From the NCBI RefSeq assembly GCF_000003815.2, contig NC_049991.1:4957150-5021149 (forward strand): DNA of 64,000 bases. Reading direction: 5' to 3'. Position 1 is the stretch's first letter. Each line of letters starts with the position of its first letter. The DNA comes from Branchiostoma floridae (taxonomy: Eukaryota > Chordata > Leptocardii > Amphioxiformes > Branchiostomatidae). The position numbers and the translations under genes are program-made. Below are positions 1 to 12,179 of this stretch, in pieces. Below the pieces are notes generated by a model. That model was not told where the DNA came from. It saw only the letters and a program-made list of their open reading frames with translations, and ran no database searches.

Positions 1-438
1 CCTTATGGGGGAGGGGGGCAAAAAGCTAACAAAGCTTTATTGTCTGAAACTACTAGTATATCCGCCACCCCGAAAGACTGTGTTTGAATATAACAGAGTT
101 CAAACCCAGCATCCCTCGTATAATGCACTCCAATATATAAAAACTCCTATATATAAATACCTGGAGGTACTGCATTTGGCTCTATACTCTCATGTCCCTA
201 ATAAACGTACCGGGACGTAGAGATCTTTCATCCTTTCAAACACGCTGTTTTTCAAAGTGGCGGATTATGTAATGTTCACCGCGTATGGAGGTAACGTAAC
301 GTAAATTGTAATTGAAAAAAAAAATTATTTGCAAGTTCATACCCGAGGGCTAATTGCAAGTGCATTGTATAAACATAGGAGGGAATCCAAGTGACAATGA
401 ACAGTTATAAACGATATTCTGCTCTAATACTACTTATT
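1..438. other. No gene recognised
   Basis: Short open frames here have no recognisable domain and no convincing splice-site context. I see nothing supportable. Confidence 0.5.
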
Positions 439-740
439 ATATTTCAGCCATACCATATATGGTATGGTGAAATATATTGTATTCGTAATGTTTCTTTCTT
501 TCTTTCTTTCTCCTGTCAAATCTTCAAATCGAATCATCTCCGTCGTTCCGAGACCGAATGACCTGAAATTTGGCACAAGAGTAGAGTGGGTCAATACCGA
601 GGTCCTTTTTTCTCATTTTTTTCATATCTGCCTCTAAAATGATTTTATTGAAGTTTAAAGGTCACGTTTTGACCACAACGGTATATTTTGACCCCCTGTA
701 CCATTGAATTACAGTGGAATGACCTTAAATTTGGTGTAGA
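439..740. repeat. Hairpin-led dispersed repeat
   Basis: A near-perfect palindrome at 439-475 (arms ATATTTCA.CCATACCAT and ATGGTATGGTGAAATAT) is followed by a (CTTT)n run near 488-511. After that comes unique-looking sequence with two similar phrases, 'gaatgacctgaaatttgg' near 557 and 'gaatgaccttaaatttgg' near 718. The order palindrome, short tandem run, body suggests the end of a non-autonomous transposable element. The family is not identified. The repeat inside the sulfatase gene at 18.2 kb has the same order of parts. Confidence 0.5.
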
Positions 741-1879
741 TAGGCATTAGATAGTTGGTAAAATGATCCTAGTAAAATTTTTGGCATGAACCAATTTCAA
801 ATTATTAATTTCTGCACTTTTCTGAGGGGAAATTGGTTTTCTTTCGGCCTTCTCCCGTGAACTCCCGTGACCCCAGAGCCCACAGGTGCCAGCGGTCTGG
901 GGAGAGCGAGAGTTAATTACTTTATGGACGCCAGCCAATCAGCGACGAGAAAGGCGAATGCTAGTTAATATTCATAAGCGGGGCCTTGCAATCCCGTTTA
1001 TACACAAACAGATGCATATTACAGCCTTACAGTGGCCATATGTTACCCTGTGCCCGGTTTGAAATTGTAGTTTGTGAGGATTTGGAGTTCAGACAGGGTC
1101 ATTTGAGCGGTAGCGGACGGTACGCGTGCATTGAACGTCAGAATACAAGTCTGTGTCGATGAATTTACCAACATTCCGCATGGCACTATCAATCATTTTT
1201 GGCAGATTTGACTTTGGGGGTTAGTTGAGACAATCGAGAAAATGTTACTTGGCAGAAAACGCGGGAAAATTGGACAGTTTGCGTTTAGTTTTGATACGTA
1301 AGTTTGACAGTGGCGAGAATGCATGTATTTTTTCCCAAACAAATGTAGGTACTTCTAACGTTAGTGTTGTTGTTGTTCTTTTTTGACGTAAACTTTGTAC
1401 ATTCAAATTGTAAGTAACTTTAAACTGCCAGAGTTTGAGCCCAACAAAACACTCTTAGTACCAGAGTATCACCACTGACCTCCGAAAAGAAACCCCCGAA
1501 CAAGGTAGAAACTCCTATCCTCCAGGTCTCGCACGCTACGAGCAGGAAATTACAACACTCAGACAAGATTACGTCCGATGGCTGATTGCATACAAAGTAA
1601 AACAATTTAACAGTGGTATGCAGGGCATATACTTAACAAAGAATTCGAAGGAAAATGAAATATATAGATAAAGCCAAATCAAGTTAACTTGTTGGTCCTG
1701 GGATTTTTCAGAAAAGAAATGAAGCGACAGGGTGGTAAAATTCTTGTAAAAATTCGAGACGTCACCGTTTATGTAATGGCTCGTACAAAACAAGAAGATT
1801 GAAGTTTTTAGCTTGAAAAAACAACAACAACAACACACTCCTACTACACAACACCTGCACCTGCTTGACAATTATTGTT
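741..1879. other. No gene recognised
   Basis: Only short unremarkable open frames. No domain, RNA gene or clear transposon end is visible. Confidence 0.5.
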
Positions 1880-2265
1880 GTTTATTTATTGTTTATTAAG
1901 AAACCTTTTAGCCCTTACGGGCTAATCTTCCAAGGTTCAATCAACATGAATCAACATGACAATCAACATGAATACATATCCATTTTTAAAAAAATACAAC
2001 AATCACAAAGTATTTACAATAGAGCACAGTGTCTAGAGGTCAAAGGTCTAGATGACAATGTTTGAGATGGCTTGTTTAAAACTGGACAATGTACACAGTG
2101 CCTTAATGTCAGATGGCAATGAGTTCCAGAGCATAATTGCTCGGTACAAGAAGGTACGTTTTCCACTGTTTGTTTTAGGTTTAGGTAGTCTGAAGTTGTT
2201 AGATACAGAAAATCTAGTATTATACATGTGGGATGAATTAACTGGTATGAAGGAATTGTACACAT
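1880..2265 (-). mobile_element. 3' end of a LINE (non-LTR retrotransposon), truncated
   Basis: On the minus strand, 2263 down to about 2048 encodes the typical C-terminal tail of a LINE reverse-transcriptase polyprotein: a HMYNTRFS-like motif, a K/R-rich stretch, then LWNSLPSDIK and an SSFKQAI-like ending. The short A/T-rich 3' tail, with several AATAAA-like motifs, ends near 1880. Only about 70 codons remain, so this is a 5'-truncated dead copy. A jockey/L2/CR1-type LINE fits; the clade cannot be fixed from so short a piece. The overlapping frame starting at 2265 is a shadow. Confidence 0.7.
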
Positions 2266-3295
2266 ATTAAAACGTATGCCCTACTTGATTAAAAAAAGTT
2301 CAATGCAATAATAAATGTACCCACATCACAAGGAGATTATGACGGTACTTAGACCTAGTTATCGAAGTGGAAATTGTTGGATGGCGTCATGTAATTTCAT
2401 GATGAATCTTCTGAATGGAAGATGCGTTTTTTTTCACTCTCGGAAAAATAGGAGCTGCCGCAATTCTAAAAGCCAATCAGTTATGCATAGGCGGTCCTGT
2501 GGAAGATTATATTCTTCCATGTGGGCCCGGTTCATATTGGGCAAGCTCTGTTTTGACCTGGAATCAATTCACAATATTAGTTCTCTTTTGGGGATAACTT
2601 ACAGTTTAAATATTGCACTTTTGCGCAGGGGTGACTTGGAACAGTCCAATGTTGCGTGGGAATGGGTATGGCTGAAATATGCTGTATTTGCACCCAAGCA
2701 AATGTCGGCCTTTCTAGTTAGTATTGGCTATTTCTAAACAGGATTATAATCACTATGAATTACAAAGTTTAACGTCTGCTGCTATATGTTTGAGGTCTTT
2801 CGTGTATCCCCCGGTATACTTCCTGCATCATCTGTATTAATGTACTCGTTGTAGTTTGTTGGTCCGGAAATTCCATATGGATTTTGTAATGATATTTGTG
2901 TATTTTTGGCAACGACTAGTGCCTGATTTGTGTATTTTTGGCAACGACTAGTGCCTGATGACTCACATTTGACATCTAATTTTCTAAACAAGACTGCTAA
3001 AGTAGTCCATTACCAAGTCAAGTTGAAAGAAAAACACGACCAAAATAAACTACTCTTGAACTACATTTTTCAAGGTGTTTCACACAAATTCATTCTTGAC
3101 TTCCTACAGGTTCCAGGTTGTATTTACATCAGTTCATCCCCTTCTTCTTCCAGGAATTCACAAAAGTCCTTGCAATTTTTGGATGCAGCTACCAGAAATT
3201 GCTGTTGGGTAGACTGATCCAGTCCTGCAGAGCACCAAATTAAAGGTATAACAAGTCCGAGGTATGTCATATAGTATTATTGTGTCTGTGTATAT
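2266..3295. other. No gene recognised; one 32-bp direct duplication
   Basis: A 140-codon open frame at 2315-2737 has no recognisable domain, and another frame of the same strand is also open. At 2895-2926 and 2927-2958 a 32-bp segment is repeated exactly head to tail, a simple recent slippage or duplication event. Confidence 0.45.
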
Positions 3296-3574
3296 CATCC
3301 TCCTATGCAGGAACATCCAACGGCGAAACCGCCTGTCTGGATGTACCCTGCTTTCTCAACTGTCACTCTTAGTCTTAGTTCCTGACTGCCCTACTTATGA
3401 ATACTAATGAGCTTAATATATATGGGAGATCCCTTTAGAAAACTGAAAGGCCTATTCTCTGATTGGCTGACAGCTGATTTGGGGGGGCATCCACAGGAAC
3501 TAAGTGACGGTTGAGAAAGCAGGGTACATCCAGACAGGCGGTTTTGCTGTTGGATGTCCCTGCGTAGGAGGATG
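3296..3574. mobile_element. Fold-back / MITE with long terminal inverted repeats
   Basis: The left arm (about 3296-3382: catcctcctatgcaggaac, then GGATGTACCCTGC and TTTCTCAACTGTCAC) returns in inverted orientation at about 3495-3574. The arms are roughly 80 bp with a few mismatches, around about 110 bp of unrelated sequence. There is no coding capacity. A non-autonomous DNA transposon is the simplest reading. No clean target-site duplication could be fixed by eye. Confidence 0.75.
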
Positions 3575-3674
3575 GAGTATATAATCATGAGTAAGGTAAT
3601 GTCTTCCATATCCATTTTAGTAGCCCTGGGCCACACAACTTTGTGTACTCACTACAGCAGGGGTTTATAAATAA

Positions 3675-4995
3675 CTTCTGCACTGTGGTGAAATGACTTT
3701 TCCCATGTAACAAAATGCCTTTTGTGAAATGACTTTGCCATGTAGCAAAATGACTTTTGCCTTGTGCAAGTTGTAGTGAAATGACTTTTGCCATGTAGCA
3801 AAATGGCTTTTGCCATGTACTAGTAGTAGCGAAGTGATTTTTGCCATGTAGCAAAATGGCTTTTACCATGTAGTGAAATGAGTTTTGCCATGTACTAGTA
3901 GTAGCGGAGTAATTTTTGCCATGTAGCGAAATGGCTTTTGCCATTTAGCTGATGACTTTTGCCATGTAGCAAAATGGTTTTTCCCGTGTAGCGAAATGAC
4001 TTTTGCAATGTACTAGTAGTGGCAAAGTGTTTTTTACCATGAAGCGAAACGGCTTATGCCATGTGGTGAAATGACTTTTGCCATTTAGCAAAATGACTTT
4101 TGCCTTGTAGCGAATTGACTTTTGCCATGTGGTGGAATTACTTTTGCCATATGGCGAAATGACTTTTGCAATGTAGGGAAATGACTTTTGCCATGTAGGG
4201 AAATAACTTTTGCCATGTAGCGAAATGACCTTTGCCAAGTAGGGAAATGACTTTTGCAATGTAGGGAAATGACTTTTGCCATGAAGCGAGATGACCTTTG
4301 CCATGTAGCAAAATGACTTTTGCAATGTAGGGAAATGACTTTTGCCATGTAGGGAAATAACTTTTGCCATGTAGCGAAATGACTTTTGCAATGTAGGGAA
4401 ATGACTTTTGCCATGTAGGGAAATAACTTTTGCCATGTAGCGAGATGACCTTTGCCATGTAGCAAAATGACTTTTGCAATGTAGTGAAATGACTTTTGCC
4501 ATGTAGCAAAATGACCTTTGCCATGTAGCGAAATGACTTTTGTAATGTAGGGAAATGACTTCTGCCATGTAGGGAAATGATTTTGCTATGTAGCGATTTG
4601 CCATTTAGCAAAATGACTTTTGCTATGTAGCAAAACGGCTTATGCCATGTGGTGAAATGACTTTTGCCATTTAGCGAATGACTTTTGCCTTGTCACAAAA
4701 TGACTTTTGCCTTGTAGCAAATCACTTTTGCCTTGTAGCGAAATGACTTTTGCCATGTAGTGAAATGACTTTTGCAGTGTAGTGAAATGACTTTTGCCAT
4801 GTAGGAAAATGACTTTTGCCATGTAGGAAAATGACTTTTGCCATGTAGGAAAATGACTTTTGTTATGTTGGGAAATGACTTTTGCCATGTAGCAAAATGA
4901 CCTTTGCAATTTTGCAAAACGACTTTTGCTATGTAGCGAAATGGCTTTTGCCATGTAGCAAAAAAACACCTGACATGCAGTGAAATGACTTCTGC
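3675..4995. repeat. 22-bp minisatellite array
   Basis: About 60 imperfect copies of a 22-bp unit close to gaaatgacttttgccatgta + g + c/g. Variants interleave (ccatgtagcg, caatgtaggg), giving higher-order patterns. 22 is not a multiple of 3 and the minus-strand unit has almost no stops, so all three minus frames stay open for long stretches and encode a 22-residue repeat (MAKVISLHGKSHF-like). Those 100-220-codon frames are by-products of the repeat. The array ends about 130 bp before the zinc-finger exon. Confidence 0.95.
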
Positions 4996-5129
4996 CATGC
5001 AAGTATTTGAATGGCTATTGTGAACTGAAAATTAGAAGTTACCTATTATGAGATAAGTACAAGGATAGGAACTTGTAATTGATTGCAACAATCCTGGTTT
5101 TTTACTAATTGATAAAATATGTCTTTCAG

Positions 5130-6228
5130 GCGAGCGATCAAAGAAATGGCTGACTCAGACTTTGGATTCCGTGTGGAAGAGCATACCAGAAAAAAATCGT
5201 TTCAATGTGCAGACTGTGGGTACAGGACATTACATAGCATTTACCTATCTGACCATATGGAATTTTGCCCTGGAGAAAAACCCTTCAAATGTGGGGAGTG
5301 TAGGTACAGTACAGCTAGCAGGTCAAGTTTATCTGACCATATGAAACGTCACAGAGGAGAAAAAACGTTCTACTTCAAGTGTGCGGACTGTGGGTACAAA
5401 ACAACAAATGAGTCTTACTTTTCCAACCATACGAAATCTTGCACAGGAGAAAAACGTTACAAATGCGGGGAGTGTGGGTTCAGTACAGCTTACAAGGCTA
5501 GTTTATCTCACCATATGAGGCGGCACACAGGAGAAAAACCATTGGTTTGTGCCGATTGTGGGTACAAGGCACCACATAGCCAGGGGTTATCTGACCATAT
5601 GAAATCTTGCACAGGAGAAAAACCTCACAAATGTGGAGAGTGTGGGTACAGTACAACTAACAAGTCTCACTTATCTGCCCATATGCAACGTCACACAGGA
5701 GAAAAACCCTTCATGTGTGGGGAGTGCGGGTACAGAACAACTACGAAGTCGTGCTTATCCCATCATATGAGAACTCATACAGGAGAGAAACCCTACAAGT
5801 GTGACCAGTGTGACTATTCTGCTGCGCAGAAATCCAGTTTGAACGCCCATCGACTAAAGCACACCGGTGAGAAACCCTATAAGTGTGGGGAGTGTGAGTA
5901 CCGCACAGCTAATAGGTGTTATCTATCTGACCATATGAAACGTCACGCAGGAGAAAAGCCGTTCATGTGTGGAGAATGTGGGTACAGAACTGTTAAAAAG
6001 TATGACCTATCTAGACATATGAGTGTTCATACAGGAGACAAACCCTTCATGTGTGGGGAGTGCGGGTACAGAACAACTACGAAGTCACGATTATCCAAGC
6101 ATATGAGAACTCATACAGGAGAGAAACCCTACAAATGTGACCTGTGTGACTATTCTGCGGCACAGAAATGCAATTTGGACGTCCATCGACTAAAGCACAC
6201 CGGTGAGAAACCCTATAAGTGTGGGTAA
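5130..6228 (+). CDS. C2H2 zinc-finger protein, 12 fingers in frame
   Basis: Probably a nuclear DNA-binding protein. Tandem fingers of 28 residues with TGEKP-type linkers follow a short MADSDFGFR-like leader. Most match CGECGYRTxxKSxLSxHMxxHTGEKP. Fingers 1, 3 and 5 end in H...C rather than H...H (HMEFC, HTKSC, HMKSC), so they are CCHC-like. A good acceptor (tgtctttcag) ends at 5129, so the exon probably starts at 5130. The first methionine inside the exon is at 5146; the one at 5119 would lie in the intron. A 5' exon was not found. The frame stops at TAA 6226-6228 in the middle of the thirteenth finger, where the paralogous fingers have a GAG codon. No KRAB or BTB domain is seen. The target is unknown. 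Confidence 0.85.
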
Positions 6229-6712
6229 TGTGAGTACAGCACAGCTAATAGGTGTCATCTATCTGATATGAAACGTCATTCAGGAGAAAAGCCGTTCATG
6301 TGTGGAGAATGTGGGTACAGAACTGTTAAAAAGTCTGACCTATCTAGACATAGGAGTGTTCATACAGGAGACAAACCCTACATGTGTGGAGAATGTGGGT
6401 ACTTTATCACAGCACATGAGAATCCACACAGGAGAAAAAAACCTTACCAATGTGACCTCTGTGACTATTCTGCAACCCATAAATCCAGTTTTAACAGACA
6501 TCGTGCAAGACATGTAGAACATACCGATGAGAAACCTAACATTTGTGGCTAGTGTTGGTCCAGAATTCCCACCAAGCTTAACTTGACCACACACATGCAA
6601 ACTCATACATCCAAATTGCACGTAGGAAAAAATGTGGTATGTGTTACTATTCTGCTATGCAAAAGTGGGCTTTAGATGTCCATCGAGTTAAACACAAATC
6701 CTACGTGAGAGG
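6229..6712 (+). pseudogene. Decayed zinc-finger tail continuing the array
   Basis: In the same frame after the TAA, further finger units continue to about 6712. The first has lost three bases, removing a zinc-ligand histidine (SD-MKRH instead of SDHMKRH). The next is intact. The third is shifted out of frame in its middle (LSQHMRIHTGEK is readable only in another frame) and then restored by an extra A in an A-run near 6435. A second in-frame stop (TAG, 6550-6552) and another shifted finger (KCGMCYYSAMQK) follow. These are several independent lesions in a formerly longer array of about 17-18 fingers. Confidence 0.75.
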
Positions 6713-8195
6713 GAAGTGATTGTACATGGCGGCTGTAAGGTCTCCTTGATGAAAACATGACAGCATACACCAAGAACGTTCAATGGAATGATTGGACCTC
6801 CACGCTCCTCCACAGCGTCCTATTAAATCGTGTTATTCCACTGAATATGCGTGTGAGTCTTTTTGCAATGCATTATACGGCCGCATGGTGGCCACTGGCA
6901 GCTGGGATTCTTCTCAAAGACAGTCCTGGGACAGAGAACGCATTCCTGGGGCGAATCATGCTGAGAGGAGCTAAGTGTCCCGGGAACGTGACCGTGGAGA
7001 AGGCCAAACGCGCCGCCGTGCAAAACTCCCTTCCGTGACATAACTCCCTCTCGGCAATGTAGAGGGATAATCTTAACGCCCTTACAGCGCCACCAAATCA
7101 GGTACATTCTAAAACTCCCTTTGTTATAACGTGCCACTATTGTGGCAACATTTTACACCCTAAATAGTAAACTTGCGACCAGTTTTGGACCCGGTAACTG
7201 TAAAAATACTCAGGCTGTAGAAACGCACGTAGTGGCGTGCGCTCACAACTTACGATTTTCTAAGGCATTGAGACAAACACAAAACAAAACAAAACGACAG
7301 CTGTGAATTCCATAGAGTTTATTCAATTCAGCTTGAGGTGGATTGTGAATAAGCCCACGATCTCAAACCTATGGCTTCTTCACGGCGCTGGGTACGAGCG
7401 TGTTGGACCTCCTAGCCCTGTACAACAAGGTGACCAGTGGGACTGACAAATGACTTTGGACTTCCATCTATAAATCATACCGGTGATAACACATGTGTAA
7501 GAATGGTCAGCACAAGTTGGTCTCCATTCGTTCTACACGATGTGAACGTACAACCCTATAATGAGTGATCAGCCTTGGACCTATATGTCACACACTGTTG
7601 GAAGTCTGAAAATCTGTATCTAAAACTATTGAGCTTATCAGACTGTGTGGCAAACAGTTCCTACTGTATACTACATACTGGATATATTTGCTTATTATGT
7701 ACATTTGTAACCCCATCTATAGGCAGACAGTTTAAATGGTTTTAGAGCTTGTTTGACATTGTAGACTGGATCATAATTGACATGTCTGTTCTTTTGTTTG
7801 ACATTTAGGCCATGCTCATTCGATTGTATATATGACATCCTTTAGGAACCCGCAAACTGACCCCGAGCTTGGATAGGAAAGATACTTTCATTACGTGTGG
7901 TGAAGAAGGTTTACAAAATGTGTTGGGCACACGGGGAATGGTATACTGAACAATGGATTCTTCATTTTGTTCTTTTTTTAATCTACTTTGACTTTGGAAT
8001 TAACTTCATTCTATATTGAAATACGTTTTCCTGTTATGTGATACATATGGCATATATTTGCTAATTTTTCAGCTTGTTTGTATACGATGGACGAAAACGT
8101 TTTTGTCACAAACGGACGAAAATTGATGCGCGTGTGGATATCCATGTCAATCGACTCAGAACGACTTTTTGACATTCTTGTGAAAAATGTCTCTT
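6713..8195. other. No gene recognised
   Basis: Contains short open frames in both directions around 6757-7137 with no domain. It also has phrases such as 'aaactcccttccg' resembling sequence near 27.9 kb, so part may be a dispersed repeat. No RNA gene is seen. Confidence 0.45.
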
Positions 8196-8330
8196 CAACA
8201 TTAGCATAGAGTTCCTTGAAATTGAGAAGCACGCGAACAACTAAGGCTCAGTGCAACTCTTGTAATAAATCACTGGAAGATGAATTTCATTGTCTAATTC
8301 CTTGTTTCTCTTGCAGTGCAAACCGAAAAC
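8196..8330 (+). mobile_element. LINE reverse-transcriptase C-terminal fragment
   Basis: The plus strand encodes a KLRSTRTTK-like stretch and then C-N-S-C-N..LEDEFHCLIPC. This is the cysteine/histidine motif near the C-terminus of many LINE polyproteins, where a CxxC is followed by EDE.H.L..C. Only about 45 codons are recognisable, flanked by stops. It is a short degenerate relic; the clade is not determined. Confidence 0.5.
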
Positions 8331-9824
8331 CATTATCCCTATCTATCACACGGGGGCACCGGCTGTTTAACGGCTGTCGTGGTCACAATTAATCATTGCC
8401 TATATCACGTTGCCCAATAGAGGTCCTGAATGTTACGGTGGGCAGATGTAGGGTCCCTGCCGCATGCCCCGCGAACGACGGCATCAGGCAGGCTCTTGGT
8501 GGGCACTCATCATATTTCCTGATTATGAATATAAACATTACTTAGATTATCTGCATTCGCTTAGTTCTTACTCTGCCAGGCCTGTGCGTGTCGTGTTGGC
8601 AATACTCATCCAAGCAGCGACTACCTGCACACAATTTGTGTCATGCCCGTCTGAGGTTGAGGGTGGCGAAAGCTCGTAACCATTATAACCTGCAGCTGGT
8701 CCTTGTTGCGTTGGTAGCTGAAGAAGAGAGGCAGGCTGAAATACTTGTTTTCGTTGTCTGGGATTGTAATATCATAAAAAAGTGTGGCTTTCTGTGAATG
8801 AGCCTATCTGTAACGCAACAAGTTGCAAATTCAACCTGAATGAATTTTTTTTAAATACAAAATATTTACAGCCATCTGAATTCCGACAATACGCCTCAGA
8901 TTACGTTTAAACACCCCTATAACTAAATGGGTAACACCTGAATATACAGCTGACATAGAAATCCATTAAGGTGTCCGAACTCAATATTTGATAATTTCCT
9001 GGACTGACTATGACATAGTTTTCATTTTATACGCTTGTGGTTTATAGAACAAAGTTTGATAGAAGCACAAACCGATAGAAAATGATCAGGTGTTGATTCA
9101 TGTTGATGGGACACAAGAACATTTAAGACCAGCAAATCATATATGTGTAAAAGAACAGAGCAGGTATTGTACACGTATTTGTAAGTCTCGTGACGATCAC
9201 TAGATGTGGGGGTGGCGTGAGAATATTCAAATTAGATACGCACTGTATTGTCAACACTATATTGTATCATAAATTGTCACCAAAACTTATTTTCTTCAAA
9301 GATAAATTCTTAAAAGAGACGTACGTCAACAATGACTATATTGTTTGCCAAACCAAAGAAAAAGTCTTACATGTTACTCGTCAAGGGTGCTACAAACGAC
9401 CAGAACAGTCCACTTTTGACTTTGACAGTGCTGGCGTGATCAACTGTGACAGTCACTGATCTAACCATATCTACCATCTGATTACTAGTACAGTAATACT
9501 TGTAGTTGTATACCATGGTGTTATACAGTAGGTGTTATGTAGAAATGAATGAATGCGAACTAAATGTCATCATACTTTGACAATGTAAGGTTATACTACA
9601 TACATGTTGTGAGAAGGGAGTGCCATAGACGGCACGGACAGAACACAGAAGGGAAATGTTTGCGGTGGTTTTGAGTTCGCTATGAAGAGGCCACCGCGAA
9701 AACCGCGAATATAAAACCACCGCGAAAGAGTCTGCATTTACAGTATATACAGTCAAACTTGATCTAAACAGGCAGGTAATGATGCTTACATTAAAACGCC
9801 AGCGAAAGTTTTTAGTATAATACG
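8331..9824. other. No gene recognised; part of a dispersed repeat near 9.68 kb
   Basis: A/T-rich sequence without domains. At about 9680-9750 the phrase ccgcgaaaaccgcgaat followed by ataaaaccaccgcgaaag looks like an interspersed repeat, but its ends cannot be fixed. Confidence 0.4.
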
Positions 9825-10176
9825 TTCCCCTCTAGTTTATCAATTAAATCCGGCCCTTAAGATTTGATACTTGTATTGAATACGTTGGTGTATATGCAAT
9901 CTTAATTCGTATTTAAAGTTCACGGGAGAGGTTTAGATAAGTAGCAGAGTGCTCTACAAGCCATATGGCAGCCGATTTTAGCATCCCCTTTGCTTGGGTA
10001 TTTCCTATTAATTAATTCCCCTCTATCATTAATTAAATTCGGCCCGTAAGATTTGATACTTGTTTTGAATACGTTAGGGTATGCGCTATCTAAATTCGTC
10101 TTAAAAATTCACAGGCCACGTCTAGATAAGTAGCAGATTGCTCTACAAGCCGTATACGTATGGCAGCCGATTTTAG
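9825..10176. repeat. Two-copy tandem duplication, about 190-bp period
   Basis: 9825-9981 and 10016-10176 are clearly homologous: ttcccctcta, then aattaaat.cggccc.taagatttgatacttg, later gataagtagcaga.tgctctacaagcc and ggcagccgattttag. The copies differ by scattered substitutions and small indels, so the duplication is not recent. No coding content. Confidence 0.85.
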
Positions 10177-10444
10177 ACCAGGCTGAAGTTGGCCGTCCAT
10201 TGGGCCTACTATTTGTGCTTAATCGTTGATATCATACTTTCTGTTATTATTTATGTTTATATATACATACGTCGGGCTGTAACAGACAATATCTAGCAGT
10301 TATTGATATCCATTTAAGCTTTTAAAGGAAATTAGGAATTTTTTGTTTCTTCGAATGGGCGTCTGAATGGGATGCTATATTTTGTCTAATGACGAATCGG
10401 CGGCTGGATCGGCGGCTACCAATCGGCGGCCAACTTCAGCCTGG

Positions 10445-10684
10445 TGCACACAGCCCTTTGCTGTGACTCATAGTGTGAGCACACAGATCCTTTGCCGAGC
10501 ATGCAGCCCCTTTGCTGTGAGCACACAGCTCCTTCCCCGAGCACACAGGTACTTCGCTGAGCACACAGCCCATTTGCTGTCAGCAGACAGCTCCTTCGCC
10601 GAGCATGCAGCCCCTTCACTGTGAGCACACAGCTCCTTCGCCGAGCATGCAGCCCCTTCGCTGTGAGCACACAGCTCCTTCGCT
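10445..10684. repeat. Minisatellite of about 42-bp units
   Basis: Repeated alternation of tgagcacacagctccttcgc and cgagcatgcagccccttcg in about six imperfect copies. Open frames on both strands here follow from the repeat and carry no domain. Confidence 0.85.
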
Positions 10685-11622
10685 AAAACAGGTTTTGTCC
10701 CAATGGTCCTTCGTTGTCGACCCTAGACACCTCGCACCCCAGCGAGAGGAGTACATCATCCGTCCTCATCAATCACACGTTCTGTCCAGCTGTACAATTC
10801 TCCCCAGTGCCACTGGCGTTAGTACTGGTCGCACTAGCAGTGGAAGTGGTAGTGCCATTTGTTGCGCTGGCACTTGCACGCTGTGCCCTAGTAAAATAAC
10901 GGAGGTGATTTGATTATGGCTTAGAATGCTATTGGATTCTGCTACACATGCAATGTGCAATGCCTTACAAATATTCTCGGCATCACACGAAACGTGGTTT
11001 CTCAGCGTTTGTTTTCGTGTTGGAAGAACAGATCCAGTGCACATGCAATATAAAGTCTTGAAAGAAAATGGTGAACAGTATGACAGTGACAGCATGTCGT
11101 TTAAACACCATTCGTTGATACAAGCTAATCGTTGTAGGATTGTGTGCATGTTTGAAAATCACCTCAGCCGCTTCCGTCCTTTCGTCTCATAGGACTTGGT
11201 ATGGATAGCTTGTCTGCATTGAGGACTTATGGCTGACATTGGCATCGCTGGGTAGGTCTTCCTGACCTAGGGGAGGATAATGAAATGTGCTTTGTTTATC
11301 AAACAGGTAAAGGTGGTTTGAACTAACACAATAGATTTGAGACTATGAACGAAATTTTGAAACGGGTTGATACAAAATATCTTTCTCATGTACCTTGTAT
11401 AGTTCTGCTATTTCCTTCACTACGTGAAAGAAACACAATAGGTGGCATTTATGAAAGAGTTTTAGCGACAGAAACTGTATGCCACCATCTAAGTAAATAA
11501 ATAAATGGGGACCTATTTCACGAAGCCTTTGGCTTCACCCATCGTGTACATTTTACGTCACCAATGACTATCCCCACCCAATTTACATTATGGTGTTTAA
11601 GTGATGGTTACTGTGAACTCTG

Positions 11623-11665
<43 letters not shown>

Positions 11666-12179
11666 CGTACCTGATCCACAGCTTTGAGGAAGCCCCTGTC
11701 TTCAGGGATCTCCAGGCTCTTGTGCATCGTGGTGCCACAGGGCACATCTCACCTCCCCATGCAACAACATGGGCATGGAAGTATGTAAAATGTTCTGTCT
11801 GTAATGATTTCACCTGTTGTTTTCCCATTGCGCCTGTAGCTACCGCAGGATATTGAAAATAGTGGCGCTACATACACAGTGCCCAAAATGTAATTTACAG
11901 TCCAAACGCTAGACTGCATGTTGTATAAAGGGCGATAAAGGTATCTGTCCGACATTAGAGAAATCGACAAAATTTGTTAAAAATATCAACGAAGGACAGT
12001 ATTACTGTTCATACTAAGATTTGGTTCAACATATGTGGTTTACAATGTGGAGCTTAAACGATAAATGTGACGTGCTACCATCCAATGCCTTCGTAACGTT
12101 AACTATTGAGATACAAAGTTGAATTGTAAATTATTTCACACTTACAAGAAAGTTCTTTCTGGCAACCGTCCTTTTGCCC
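10685..12179. other. No gene recognised
   Basis: Holds a (CT)n microsatellite at 11623-11663 and otherwise no supported feature. Short open frames at 10714-11192 lack domains. Confidence 0.45.
11623..11663. repeat. (CT)n microsatellite
   Basis: About 20 uninterrupted CT dinucleotides. Confidence 0.97.

Noticed and set aside
3585-5002. Minus-strand open frames up to 219 codons with repeated MAKVISLHGKS-like peptide
   Set aside because: Produced by the 22-bp minisatellite; all three frames are open and no splice or start context exists.
11583-11828. Minus-strand frame with an Arg-Glu dipeptide repeat
   Set aside because: Encoded by the (CT)n microsatellite.
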